64,000 nucleotides of DNA. Source: Anticarsia gemmatalis (lineage: Eukaryota; Arthropoda; Insecta; Lepidoptera; Erebidae). A model generated the notes under the pieces. It had not been told where the DNA came from. It saw nothing but the letters and a program-made list of their open reading frames with translations, and searched no databases. How positions within the stretch are numbered: the first letter of the stretch is position 1; every line of letters begins with the position of its first letter. The stretch covers positions 7,417,124-7,481,123 of the forward strand of contig NC_134775.1 in NCBI RefSeq assembly GCF_050436995.1, read 5' to 3'. The translations under genes were made by a program, and so were the position numbers. This document shows, piece after piece, positions 34,090 to 45,296 of this stretch.

Positions 34090-36910
34090 CAGAAAACGAC
34101 ATTAGAATAATACATGATATAAAATACAGCTATGGAATTACAACAAAAAAACATATCAGAATTAAAGTTAACATTACAAAATAATATTATCTTAAACGGT
34201 ATTAGAGATTATTAACAAATATAATTATTGATTTATTATTAGATATTAATTTATTATTGTATTGAATTATTAAGAAATGATTTAATTTCATAAATTATAG
34301 TGTTTGTTTTGTCAAAAAATAGGTCAACATCCCTATTACTTTGCAAGAGATCATTAGTAAGTTGTATGGCTCTGATAGTGGGACTATTGGTGACGCGAGC
34401 AGAGTGCCATGATGGTGGGCATATGAGCAATCGGTGTTGCCGCCTTCCCGCACCACGAATATATTGGTTAGGGACATATAAGTGTATGCACTCGCGCACC
34501 GATGGATTATCTACTTGCCCTGATATTATTAAGTAATAATGTAAGATAAGCATAAATCTACGTCTAAATTCCAGAGTATTTAGACCAACCATTCCAGTCA
34601 CGAATAAAGATGGGTATAAAAGGGGATAAAATCCAAATTGACGTTTATATACAAATCTCGCAAACTTTTTTTGTACTTTTTCAATCATTAAATTGTATAA
34701 CTTTTCACGCGGATTCCATATTACCGCATTGTATTCTACCTTACTACGTACGTATGCGTTATAAAGGAGCTTAATGGCTTTGATACTATTAAACTGGGAT
34801 GACATTCTAATTATAAAACCTAAACATTTGTTGGCCGATTTACATATGTTTCTAATATGTTCGCGAAAGTCTAGTTTAGAGTCAAACTGAATTCCAAGGT
34901 CTCTGATCGAGTAGACGCGTTCAAGCGGCACTTGTCCTAGCTCATAGGTGTAGGTAATTGGTGCCCGTGATCTAGTGAACGAAATTGTTTTACACTTGGC
35001 CACATTAAAAGACAGCTTATTTTTATTACTCCAATTGACAACCGCATCGATATCTGATTGAAGTGCGGTACAATCATTAGTATCGGAAATGGAGATGAAC
35101 AATTTAAGATCGTCGGCGAACATAAGACATTCTGATCTGGAGACCACGCTTGGTAAATCGTTGACCATGATAAGAAACTGGGTCGTAGCCATGGAGCTGC
35201 CTTGGCTTACTCCAGACCTCGTGTAATATTCTTGGGATACGCAGTTTCCCATCTTTACATATTGTGCACGATCTCTAAGATAATTTGCCATAAACCGAAG
35301 GAGCTGTGGGGAGAATCCAAAAGATGCAAACTTTGTTAATAAGACGTCATTATCCACAAGATCAAATGCCTTAGTAAAGTCAAAGTAGGCGGCGTCTACT
35401 TGTCCTCCTCTTGTGATATTTGTGCTCACATAATCAACGTAATTTACGTGATTGGTTAAGGTAGAGCGCGCGGGACGAAAACCATGCTGTGCGTTATCTA
35501 GTCTGCCGTTTATCTGAGTAAGGATATGGCTATTAATTATAGTTTCGAATATTTTTCCAAAAGTGGATAATATCGCTATGGGTCTAGAATTAGTTACGTC
35601 AGCAGATGTGTTGCTTTTGGGTACTGGCGTTACTCTAGAGACCTTCCACTTGCTAGGATAGACACAGTTTTGGAGAGAAAGATTGTAGATATGCAAAAGG
35701 GGTTTTTCTAACGCAGGTAGGCAATCTTTAACCAAGAAAGTTGGTATATTGTCAGGGCCATAAGCGGATGACAGTTTGAGACGACGTACTGCTTTCATTA
35801 ATTGTGCCGAGTTGATTGATTGTAGAGCAACTTCAGATACGTAACCGCGGTCTATGGCGTCTCGCATGGCTGCATCAGGGTCTAGCAATGGAGTATTTTT
35901 GTGAAACACTGAACTAAAGTGTTGTGCGAAGGCGTCAACAGCCTCCTGTCCTTCCACTGACCTACCCTGGTAGATAAATTCTCGACACTGTTGTCTATTT
36001 TGACGTTTGTCTTTAATAAAGTTCCAAAATGATGTGGGATCTAAGGCTATTTTCATTTCAATTTTTTGGAGATAGTCTTTGTATGCACTATGTATGAGTA
36101 ACTTGACTTTACTTCGATAGAATTTAAAAAGTTCCCTATTTACCTGTAGTTGATATGTTTTAAACATTTTTAGGTTATAATATTTTAGCTTTATATAGTG
36201 GATTATTTCACTTGTAAACCATACCGGATATACATATTTACTATTGAGCTGGACTTTTTTGAGTGGGACGTGCATATTTATGATATTATTCAAGATATCA
36301 TAGAGTGTGTTAACTGCCATGTTTACATCCGTTTGAACCAAGAGTTCCGTCCAATCTATGTTTGCGATATCTGAATATAAACTATTGAAATCTGCTTTAC
36401 GAAAATTCCATTCTGGACATTGGTTATTTGATGGCTTTTGATGGTTTTTAATGTAGTCACATTTGAATAAAGAAAGTAGTATTTCTAAGGGCGGGTGGTA
36501 AGTATCCATTGGTACTAGAGGCTCAGTATCAGATGTTACATTGATATTTTTTGGTAGCAAGGTTGTCAGAATTAGGTCCAACTTGGAACCATGTTTGTTA
36601 CAAATATTATTACATTGGTTTAATCTACAAAAATTCATAAACATTTCAAGTTGTATTACAGTTTAGATAGTTAGATTTATTACAGGATTTTAAGTTAAAG
36701 TCTCCAAGTATAACGAACTCATAGTCACAATATTTACAGATAGCATTCTCAATACAGGTTAGGACATCTGTGTACTGTTTATTGTTGTAATTAGGAGGTA
36801 GGTAAACAACGCACACTAGTAATTTCACATTTCTTCCTGTAATTATAGCAAACAATAATTCCTTATCATCTGTCAGCCCATCTAAGTTTGTAATGTTTCT
36901 AACTGTGTAA
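34090..36910 (-). pseudogene. LINE ORF2: partial endonuclease, RT and 3' UTR
   Basis: The endonuclease part (36910-36650) reads VCVVYLPPNYNN and FVILGDFNL, the conserved GDFN block. A one-base frameshift near 36645 leads into about 790 open codons down to 34254. RT has TAYFDFTKAFD-type motif A, a degenerate SGVSQGSSMATTQF where PQGS-LGPLLF is expected, and an intact FADDLKLF box near 35120. The 3' UTR reaches about 34090. The 5' end breaks at a Helitron copy. Confidence 0.8.
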
Positions 36911-37127
36911 CACATAAGAGAGAATGGGTCATAATTTCCCCCGTTTTTGTAACATTTTTTATTACTACTCTGCTCCTTTTGGTCGTAGCGTGATGATATA
37001 TAGCCTATAGCCTTCCTCGACAAATGGGCTATGTAACATTTAAAAAAAATTTCAAATCGGACCAGTAGTTCCTGAGATTTGCGCGTTCAAACAAACAAAC
37101 TCTTCAGCTTTATAATATTAGTATAGA
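36911..37127 (-). mobile_element. Hel-A copy, 3' end lost
   Basis: Reverse-orientation family sequence ends AGTATAGA at 37127. The hairpin and CTAG terminus are replaced by the LINE at 36910. Confidence 0.75.
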
Positions 37128-37142
37128 TTAATTATTTTAATA

Positions 37143-37768
37143 TCTATACTAATATTAGTATAGATTATAAAGCTGAAGAGTTTGTTTGTTTGTTTGTTTG
37201 TTTGAACGCGCTAATCTCAGAAACTACTGGTCCGATTTGAAAAATTCTTTCAGTGTTGGACAGCCCATTTATCGAGGAAGGTTATATAATATTATAAAGC
37301 TGAAGAGTTTGTTTGTTTGTTTGTTTGAACGCGCTAATCTCAGGAACTACTGGTCCGATTTGAAAAATTCTTTCAGTGTTGGACAGCCCATTTATCGAGA
37401 AAGGTTATAGGCTATATATCATCACGCTACAACCAATAGGAGCAGAGTACCAGTGAAAAATGTTACAAAAACGGGGAAAATTATGTCTCTCTTATGTGAT
37501 GCAAGCGAAGTTGCGCGGGTCAGCTAGTAATATTATAAAGCTGAAGAGTTTGTTTGTTTGTTTGTTTGAACGCGCTAATCTCGGGAACTACTGGTCCGAT
37601 TTGAAAAATTCTTTCAGTGTTAGATAGCCCATTTATCGAGGAAGGCTATATGCTATATATCATCACACTACGACCAATAGGAGCAGAGTAACAGCGAAAA
37701 ATGTTACAAAAACGGGGAAAATTATGATTCTCTTATGTGACGCAAGCGAAGTTGCGCGGGTCAGCTAG
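37143..37768 (+). mobile_element. Head-to-tail series of three Hel-A copies
   Basis: Three units follow each other: a 3'-truncated one (37143 to about 37285), a full one ending CAGCTAG at 37527, and another ending CAGCTAG at 37768. Each later unit begins TAATATTATAAAGCTG directly after the previous end. The last unit is the one mirrored at 41118-41358 and thus predates the inverted duplication. Tandem chains fit Helitron insertion next to an existing terminus or read-through replication. Confidence 0.8.
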
Positions 37769-38675
37769 TGGTTAATAAAAAAAGAAAATAAAAGAGGGGA
37801 GAGGATGCCGCCTTGAGGAACGCCAGAGTCGAGTTCACACCAGATAGATGATGATTCACCGACACGAACCGACTGCCGGCGTCCTTGAAGATAACTTGAA
37901 AACCAATCTAGAACTCCGGAAGACATGTTAAGATGGGAAAGGATGGAGAGGAGAATATCGTGACTGACGGTATTGAAGGCGTTCGAGAAATCTACCATAG
38001 CCACCACTGTGACCTTAGTGTCCTCCATGCCCGCCCTTATATCGCCAGTCACTTTGAAGAGTGCAGTTGTAGTGCTGTGACCTGGTCTGAATCCCGATTG
38101 CATCGGATTGAGCAGATTACTTGTGAGTACAAATTGTAATAATTGCTTGTGTACACAGGCCTCCAGCACTTTGGATAGGAATGGGAAAATAGAAATGGGC
38201 CGAAAGTTAATAGGAAGTGTAGGGTTAGCAGTGGCGAAGGGTGAGTTTTGTTAAAAGGCAAGCCGGAGCTAAAACTGCTTAAGCTAACGTTAAGCAACTC
38301 TTGGTGCGGTCATTCCATAGGTGGGTGACCGACGCGATGGCGGCTTGAACAAATTTGACACTAGGTTGACCACTAACCATACGTTAACAGAACAGAATCG
38401 TTGTATTGCGATCCGATCTACCAAACTACTTTCATAGTAGGTAAGAACTAAGTACCTACCTATGAACGAAATTATTGATGAGGAATGATTCTATCCTATT
38501 ACTTCAAATTTCATGTTAAATAAGTGTCTTATTATTTAAATACAACTTTGATTGACTCCAAATGCTATCTACTAGAAACAATCGGAGAAATAATAAAAAC
38601 ACTTTACAGCTAGGTACCAATAAGCCATTGATATAAAGTTACCTATATCGTAGAGCATAACATAAGGGAATGTTT
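37533..38675 (-). repeat. Left inner arm of a large inverted repeat
   Basis: It is the near-exact inverse of 40207-41358, including LINE RT sequence, a Helitron copy in the same position and about 440 bp of non-LINE DNA. The two encoded 134-residue RT fragments are identical. The structure continues outward after later insertions. Confidence 0.95.
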
Positions 38676-38943
38676 TGAAGCGAAAATTTAAGCGAAAAAA
38701 AAACAAACAAGAATAAAACGTAATTTACATGGCAACACTGTCAACCTTGCGAACGAGAATGTCCACTTACAAGTTGACAGCTGTCATGTGTCAGCCTGTC
38801 AGTCAATCGTAACAAAATCAAAGTCAAAGTAACAAAACTATAAAGAGGGTAAACAAATACACAAATACACATTATAGTCTCGAGAGGTATACTCATCGTG
38901 GTGATTTACGGTGACACAATCACTATGGCAATCAGTACATCAC

Positions 38944-39180
38944 TCACTTGCGCGATTTCGAGCTGCCACCGGTCTTAGCCTGGAATAGAATAGCACCAGC
39001 CGCCTTTGGATGCCTAGAAATCAGGGCATTCAGCTCGTCGATTGTGGTGACTTTGTGTCGACTTCCTTCGGCCACTTTGATAACAAATGTGCCCTCCTGC
39101 GTCCAGCAATCTCGCATACCAAAATGCTGCCGCGCCTTGGCAAAAGTGATTTGGCGGGGCCTAGTCAGGAACTCCTTCAC
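38944..39180 (-). pseudogene. ORF1-type C-terminal domain (baculovirus FP25K-like C-terminus)
   Basis: 78 codons read FLTRPRQITFAKARQHFGMRD, CWTQEGTFVIKV and ELNALISRHP, then a Ser/Lys tail. The arrangement 'aR..fg...W..G...ik' resembles the FP C-terminal domain common in insect transposon ORF1 proteins. The N-terminal part of such a protein lies on the opposite strand 47 bp away, so the unit seems inverted internally. Confidence 0.5.
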
Positions 39181-39227
39181 GTAAGTTCAGTGTCCTCAGT
39201 TTACTTCGGCAGCAAATAGGCGAATGC

Positions 39228-39587
39228 TTGCGGTTGGTTGACTCCATGGAGACCAGACACCGTAGGAAGGATTTGCTGTTCCTGGGGATCCCGGAGACTA
39301 CCAAAGTGGACAGTCATTCTCTTGCCATTGACATCCTACACGGTAAGATGGGAATGACTAACATCGCGTCCACGTCAATCAGAGTCTGCCATCGGATTGG
39401 AGCTCCCGGAGGTAAACACCATCGTCCCGTCCTGGTACGTTTTGCAGATGCCGAAGTCCGGTCTTCAGTATGGAGAGCCAAGGCAAAACTGCGAGGGACG
39501 TCAGTAAAAGTTGCATTACCGAAAATTGTCGTCAAACAACTCGACGGCGCGCGCAGGAATCGCGTAAAGGGAAAAAGATGTCGATGA
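39228..39587 (+). pseudogene. ORF1-type N-terminal/middle domain
   Basis: 119 codons contain RRKDLLFLGIPE, ILHGKMGMTNIAS, RVCHRIGAPGGKHHRPVLVRF and VWRAKAKLRGTSVKVAL. This 'RR..L.f.GiPE ... HRiG ... RPvlVrF ... R..vw..k..LrGt' series is the usual RNA-binding core of insect LINE ORF1 proteins. The expected C-terminal domain is missing downstream but present in reverse upstream. Confidence 0.6.
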
Positions 39588-40206
39588 CGTCACGCGGACG
39601 TACTTTTCTATGGCGCGTTTTACCGGCGAGGTAACCCGGAATTCATCGGCTTATTGGGCGACTAGTAGGTACAACAGGTGCAGCGGCGCGGGCGGCGCGG
39701 CAACTAGCGAATGTGTGAGTGAGAAGCAATGATATTTAATGAGAGAGAGACAATGAATGCAATTGTTGTGATGACATTTATGATTTTAGATTTAGTTTTG
39801 TTTTCATTTTGCGCGCCTATTTTAGGTTATTTTGGATTATTTTGTTTATTATATTTGTCTGAGTTAAATTGTGTTAAATTATCTATGAATGTTATTATTT
39901 TGTGTAAAATCGTGGTGTTTGTGTGAATGTACTGGTCTTATCTTACGTGTATTTGTAAGTATTACTTTCATTGTTATTGTTTGTGTATTGCGATCATGAA
40001 CAACAAGTAGGTAGTAGTAGAAGCAATAAATATTGTTCAATTAGTTATTAATCAGTAAATTAATGTTGTAGAGTGTAGACATTGTTTTCAAAATGCTCCT
40101 AGTACCAACATGTACCTATCTACCAAAATAAATAATACAGAATGCAAAGGACATAATTAGTATTTTAACTTTTTTTTTTTATCTTAAAAAGATAAAAAAA
40201 AAAGTA

Positions 40207-41358
40207 TTTTAAACATTCCCTTATGTTATTCTCTACGATATAGGTAACTTTATATCAATGGCTTATTGGTACCTAGCTGTAAAGTGTTTTTATTATTTCT
40301 CCGATTGTTTCTAGTAGATAGCATTTGGAGTCAATCAAAGTTGTATTTAAATAATAAGACACTTATTTAACATGAAATTTGAAGTAATAGGATAGAATCA
40401 TTCCTCATCAATAATTTCGTTCATAGGTAGGTACTTAGTTCTTACCTACTATGAAAGTAGTTTGGTAGATCGGATCGCAATACAACGATTCTGTTCTGTT
40501 AACGTATGGTTAGTGGTCAACCTAGTGTCAAATTTGTTCAAGCCGCCATCGCGTCGGTCACCCACCTATGGAATGACCGCACCAAGAGTTGCTTAACGTT
40601 AGCTTAAGCAGTTTTAGCTCCGGCTTGCCTTTTAACAAAACTCACCCTTCGCCACTGCTAACCCTACACTTCCTATTAACTTTCGGCCCATTTCTATTTT
40701 CCCATTCCTATCCAAAGTGCTGGAGGCCTGTGTACACAAGCAATTATTACAATTTGTACTCACAAGTAATCTGCTCAATCCGATGCAATCGGGATTCAGA
40801 CCAGGTCACAGCACTACAACTGCACTCTTCAAAGTGACTGGCGATATAAGGGCGGGCATGGAGGACACTAAGGTCACAGTGGTGGCTATGGTAGATTTCT
40901 CGAACGCCTTCAATACCGTCAGTCACGATATTCTCCTCTCCATCCTTTCCCATCTTAACATGTCTTCCGGAGTTCTAGATTGGTTTTCAAGTTATCTTCA
41001 AGGACGCCGGCAGTCGGTTCGTGTCGGTGAATCATCATCTATCTGGTGTGAACTCGACTCTGGCGTTCCTCAAGGCGGCATCCTCTCCCCTCTTTTATTT
41101 TCTTTTTTTATTAACCACTAGCTGACCCGCGCAACTTCGCTTGCGTCACATAAGAGAATCATAATTTTCCCCGTTTTTGTAACATTTTTCGCTGTTACTC
41201 TGCTCCTATTGGTCGTAGTGTGATGATATATAGCATATAGCCTTCCTCGATAAATGGGCTATCTAACACTGAAAGAATTTTTCAAATCGGACCAGTAGTT
41301 CCCGAGATTAGCGCGTTCAAACAAACAAACAAACAAACTCTTCAGCTTTATAATATTA
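40207..41358 (+). repeat. Right inner arm of a large inverted repeat
   Basis: It mirrors 37533-38675. The break at the inner edge is sharp ('cattcccttatg' next to unrelated spacer). The arm continues outward as 41400-42077, then across later insertions at 45788-45811 and 54661-54960, corresponding to 32423-31425 on the left. Confidence 0.95.
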
Positions 41359-42077
41359 ATAATTAATAATAATAATAATAATAAATAATATAATAATATT
41401 AAAATAATTAATATAAGTATAAGTATAAGTATAAGTATTTATAGTATTAAGTATTATCATATTAGTATAGCTGAAACTCACAACCTTCAGTGTTCGTATC
41501 ATCTGTATGCCGATGACTTGCAGCTTTACTCGCAAGGAACTGTGGACTCATTATCCACGACGATTGACTCGGTTAATACTGACCTTGATCATATCAGGAA
41601 CTGGTCAGAAAGGTTTGGCCTGGTTGTTAATCCTGCCAAGTGCCAAGCTATTGTGGTAGGCAGTCCTAGGAGTATTAGCCGGTTAAAGGATGTGCAAATG
41701 CCTCCAATCTTGTTTAATGGCACCACAATACATGCATCTTCCCATGTTAAAAACCTTGGCCTTTACATCGATTCCACTTTTAGCTGGAGAGACCAAGTGG
41801 CAAATGTTTGTCGTAGGGTTACTTGTACTTTGCGAGCCCTATATCGCCTTAAGAACTTTCTGCCATCCAGGACAAAAACAATGCTTGTACAAACCTTGAT
41901 TATCCCTTTGATCGACTATGGTGATGTGTGTTACTTTGACCTCAATGCAGATCTCCTCAATAAACTTGACCGGCATCTTAATAATTGCATTTGATTTATC
42001 TTTAACCTTCGAAAGTATGATCATGTCTCTTCTTATCGCTCCCAACTCAGGTGGCTGCCAATCCGTGAGCGCCGTAA
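40650..42077 (+). pseudogene. CR1/L2-type LINE in the right arm, RT part
   Basis: Frames at 40717-41117 and 41490-41994 duplicate the left-arm LINE, with an intact YADD box near 41505. A Helitron (41118-41358) and a short AT-rich (TATAAG)n stretch separate them. It breaks at 42077 where a TIR element entered at TAA, and continues at 45788. Confidence 0.85.
41118..41358 (-). mobile_element. Hel-A copy shared by both arms
   Basis: It begins with the inverse of CAGCTAG and ends near TAATATTA. It mirrors 37528-37768 precisely, so it inserted into the LINE before the inverted duplication arose. Confidence 0.85.
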
Positions 42078-42575
42078 TAGTCCGTAAGCCAGTGACAGAT
42101 TTTCACGACCAATTTCCTCTCAGTCGATAATTCGTAAAATGCCTCAGAGAGTCGCGTTATGACGCATTGTAAACGTCAGCTGCGGCTCCGAGGGTGGGTT
42201 GAGCAGTGGCAGCCGCCCAAACACGTAAAAAAAAAAATTTTTAGTCATTTCCTCCCGATTAAAAACTTGATCAAATTAAAGTTAAACCAATATTTCGAAG
42301 AAATAAAATCGTCAGCTGGTTATACAGTGGTGGATTATACGTCAGCTGGTCACGCAAAGATGTAAAAAAAAAAAAAAAGTTTAGTGATTTCCTCTCAAAC
42401 GAAAATTTATCAGATGATAGTTTATGTATTGTTTTTAATAAATAAATTAGTCAGCTGGCTGTATGTAGGTGGAATGTTTGTCAGCTGATGACCTTAAGGT
42501 GTAACGTAGGAGCAAAGTAAATGTATCAGCTGACGTGTTTTCCCCCAACATACTGCCAGCTGATTGTTTTTATTA
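42078..42575 (+). repeat. Left long terminal inverted repeat of T3 with iterated CAGCTG
   Basis: The core CAGCTG, mostly as GTCAGCTG, occurs about seven times, spaced 20-120 bp, between poly-A runs and 'gatttcctctca' segments. The right TIR repeats the pattern in reverse. Confidence 0.8.
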
Positions 42576-42652
42576 CTTACAGGATCATGTCAAGAATCAG
42601 TACAACTATTTTTTTTCGGGAGGAAATGACGTACTTAAAGTTATTCAACATT

Positions 42653-43061
42653 ATAGTCCGTAAGCCAGGCGCTAATTTTCGTCAGTTATTTCCTCTCAGT
42701 CGATAATTCGTAAAATGCCAGAGAGTCGCATTATGACGCGTTGTAAACGTCAGCTGCGGCTCCGAGTGTGGATTGAGCAGTGGCAGCCGCCCACGCACGT
42801 AATAAAAAAAAATATTTTTAGTCATTTCTTCCCGATTAAAAACTTGATCAAATTAAAGTTAAACCAATATTTCGAATAAATAAAATCGTCAGCTGGTTAT
42901 ACAGTGGTGGATTATACGTCAGCTGGTCACGCAAAGGTGAACAAAAAAAAGGTTAGTGATTTCCTCTCAAAAGAAAATTTATCATATCAACAATTAGTAC
43001 AACTATTTTTTTTCGGGAGGAAATGACGTACTTAAAATTATTCAACATTATATTTAATAGT
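42653..43061 (+). repeat. Second internal copy of the T3 terminus
   Basis: It starts TATAGTCCGTAAGCCAGGCGC and repeats the first ~280 bp of the left TIR, then joins to the distal 'gggaggaaatgacgtacttaaa' segment, skipping the CAGCTG-rich middle. This looks like a nested or tandem shorter relative of T3. Confidence 0.75.
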
Positions 43062-43139
43062 TCCTGAGATTAGCGCGTTCAAACAAACAAACAAACAATC
43101 AAACAAACAAACTCTTCAGCTTTATAATATTAGTATAGA
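43062..43139 (-). mobile_element. Hel-A 5'-terminal fragment
   Basis: Only the AAAC microsatellite and the 5' terminus in reverse (ending AGTATAGA) are present. It lies inside T3, directly left of the inner TIR element. Confidence 0.7.
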
Positions 43140-44038
43140 TGTGCAAACTAAAATGTAAGATTTTCTGGCAATGTTTCGATTAAATATTTTTTTTTATGGG
43201 AACTACGATTTTTAAAAATAGAAATAAATAAATACTTTGCTGAGCTAATCAATTGATTCATAATTTTTCAATATTAAAATTAATACGGCTTAAGATTTAA
43301 TACAAAAAGTTATTTAATTATGTTTGATAATTTAATCATTTTCATTTTCACTTCTGCTCATCTCACTCTCCTCTCTTTTATTTACTAGCACGTATAATAC
43401 TTTAAAACCCAGAACCATACCTAGCCTTAGGTGAGGATAGATGTGCCCGAACTGGTACAACTAGAATAATATACGAGTTACCACCGTAAGGGGCGATGGA
43501 GGGATATTTGGGGACAGACAATAAATCTAAAAGACACGAGAGAAGTGTGGCCACATTGTGGGATATTTTTACCTCACTTTCTGACACACTCTCATCTAAG
43601 TACACTAAAAACGGCAAAGTGGAGGGAAAAATATCCCACGATCTGGCGACACTGCATGCGAGTAACATGGGCTAAAGCGAGAACGAAAAATATGAATTAC
43701 CGAAATAAAATTTGAGGATTTATCCATAACTTCACATATAACAGACTGTTCAACACATTTGTTTTTTTTTTTTAAAGTCCTTCGTGAGTGGCTGTATTAT
43801 TTTATGATCTGACGATCTTAGAATATTTTTTTTGTTAATGCTTATTTGTTTGATTGTGTTATTTACTTAAAGTTTCCGTTTACGCCATGAGTAAGACTAA
43901 GATAAGTATCACTTACTTACGTGAGAGAGAAAATAAAAACAATATCAGATACAATATACTATACACGTCTAAACGCAGCTTAATAACTTAATATTCAATC
44001 GCAACATTGCCAGAAAATCTTACATTTTAGGTTGCACA
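43140..44038. mobile_element. ~0.9-kb TIR element inside T3
   Basis: GTGCAAACTAAAATGTAAGATTTTCTGGCAATGTT at the left is matched in reverse by the sequence ending at 44037, over about 35 bp. The interior includes a minus frame of 88 codons (43668-43402) without recognisable motifs. The target duplication is unclear (AT or TA). Confidence 0.7.
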
Positions 44039-44131
44039 TTAAATATAATGATGAATAACTTTATGTATGTCATTTCCTCCCGAAAAAAAATAGTTGTACT
44101 AATTGTTGACATGATCCATGTAAGTAATAAA

Positions 44132-44602
44132 TGCCATCAAAAACATTCTGTAAAAACCTCAAGTCTCGCCGTAAAAAGTTGTGAGATCTATATAATACCA
44201 AGTCGATTAATCTATTTAGTCTCTACTTAAAGGACCTTCTGTCTTAAGTTATTACGTATGTTATTATCATGCCAATTTAAAAAAAATACCTCTAAAACAA
44301 ATAGACCGACCTGGCCATCGCATGATTTGATTATTAGTATGTATCACACTACACAGCACGACGAGAAGTTAATGCTCCTGAAATGTTAATGGCGAATTTG
44401 TGTTTTCTTGCGATGACCAAGTCGATCTATTTGTTTTAAAGGTATTTTTTTAAAAATTGGCATGATAATAACATACGTAATAACTTAAGACAGAAGGTCC
44501 TTTAAGTAGAGACTAAATAGATTAATCGACTTGGTATTATATAGATCTCACAACTTTTTACGGCGAGACTTGAGGTTTTTACAGAATGTTTTTGATGGCA
44601 TC
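44132..44602. repeat. Foldback element, ~200-bp arms
   Basis: 44132-44278 is an almost perfect inverse of 44456-44602 ('atgccatcaaaaacattctgt' outward), and the pairing continues imperfectly inward to a loop of about 75 bp. No coding sequence is present. It is a foldback MITE by structure. Confidence 0.8.
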
Positions 44603-45296
44603 TCACTTCTTTTTGTAGAGCGAATAGAGCAAACATAAGTCCAATTTGTATGGAAAGCCGTATTTTTTTCATAATTCAACATATTTTCCTATGGGAATGT
44701 TGTTCAGTTTCATGGGCTAAACACCCTTACCCACCCTATACCCCCTCCCACTATGTCTCATATAGTAGATACATATTTACACCTATTTATTTTATTTTCT
44801 ACAGAAATAATAATTTAATTCATTAACTGCAAATGTAACCTTGTAATCTTATACATTTATATGGGATTACAAAGTTATTGTTGCAGTTAGTGTATTTAGG
44901 AAACTTGACCGAAATTAGAAAATATTGAATTTTTCCCATGATTAAGACACTAAACCCTATTTGTATTCAAAATTTTAAGCTTCTAAGTCTGCTAGAAGTA
45001 CCTTAGACTTTTGATGATCGGTGAGTCAGTGAGTCAGTGAATCAGTGAGTGACAAAATTCAAAATTTTAACAAATTGTCATTCTTAAACTACTGGTTCAA
45101 ATTGACTGAAATTTTAAATATACCGTGTTTATACAATGACTGATTAGTTGCTGAAAATCCAGGCTTCTTGTTTTATCCACTACGAAATTATAGGGGTGTC
45201 AAAAATAGCCCGAATTGCTTCGAGAAAAGGATGTTACGGCCGTGCCGCTTTTCTTTTGCTCGACTTGCGGGGGCACTTCCGTGCCCCCAGATAAAA
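44603..45296. other. Non-coding interior of T3, possible second Helitron-type end
   Basis: It holds GTCAGTGA repeats (45022-45052) and a perfect 8-bp stem hairpin GGGGGCAC-TTCC-GTGCCCCC at 45268-45287. The segment 'cttttcttttgctcgacttgcgggggcac' looks like the 3' part of another Helitron-like family, but no CTRR terminus follows, so I leave it unassigned. Confidence 0.45.

Larger units (their letters stand above)
31425..38235 (-). mobile_element. CR1/L2-type LINE in the left arm of the inverted duplication, split
   Basis: RT N-terminal part lies at 38235-37769 (LEACVHKQLLQFV, DFSNAFNTVSHD, SGVPQGGILSP) and the rest at 32423-31441 (YADDLQLYSQ, WLPIRERR, NALPFEIRAS, ending KVRDLLLNKVAES). Between them are a Helitron cluster and two further LINEs. 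The same LINE at near identity occurs in the right arm. The 5' half (endonuclease) is missing in both arms. Confidence 0.85.
38676..40206. other. Spacer of the inverted repeat
   Basis: This 1.5-kb block separates the arms and does not fold on itself. It holds two convergent-origin fragments of an ORF1-like protein (listed separately), a G+C-rich stretch at 39590-39700 and an AT-rich right part with no recognisable gene. Confidence 0.7.

Noticed and set aside
39720..39926. Small hydrophobic ORF (about 65 codons) in the inverted-repeat spacer
   Set aside because: AT-rich composition alone explains a hydrophobic translation, and there is no motif or supporting context.
43402..43668. 88-codon minus ORF inside the 0.9-kb TIR element
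   Set aside because: No recognisable domain and no second support. I kept it only as a remark in the element entry.
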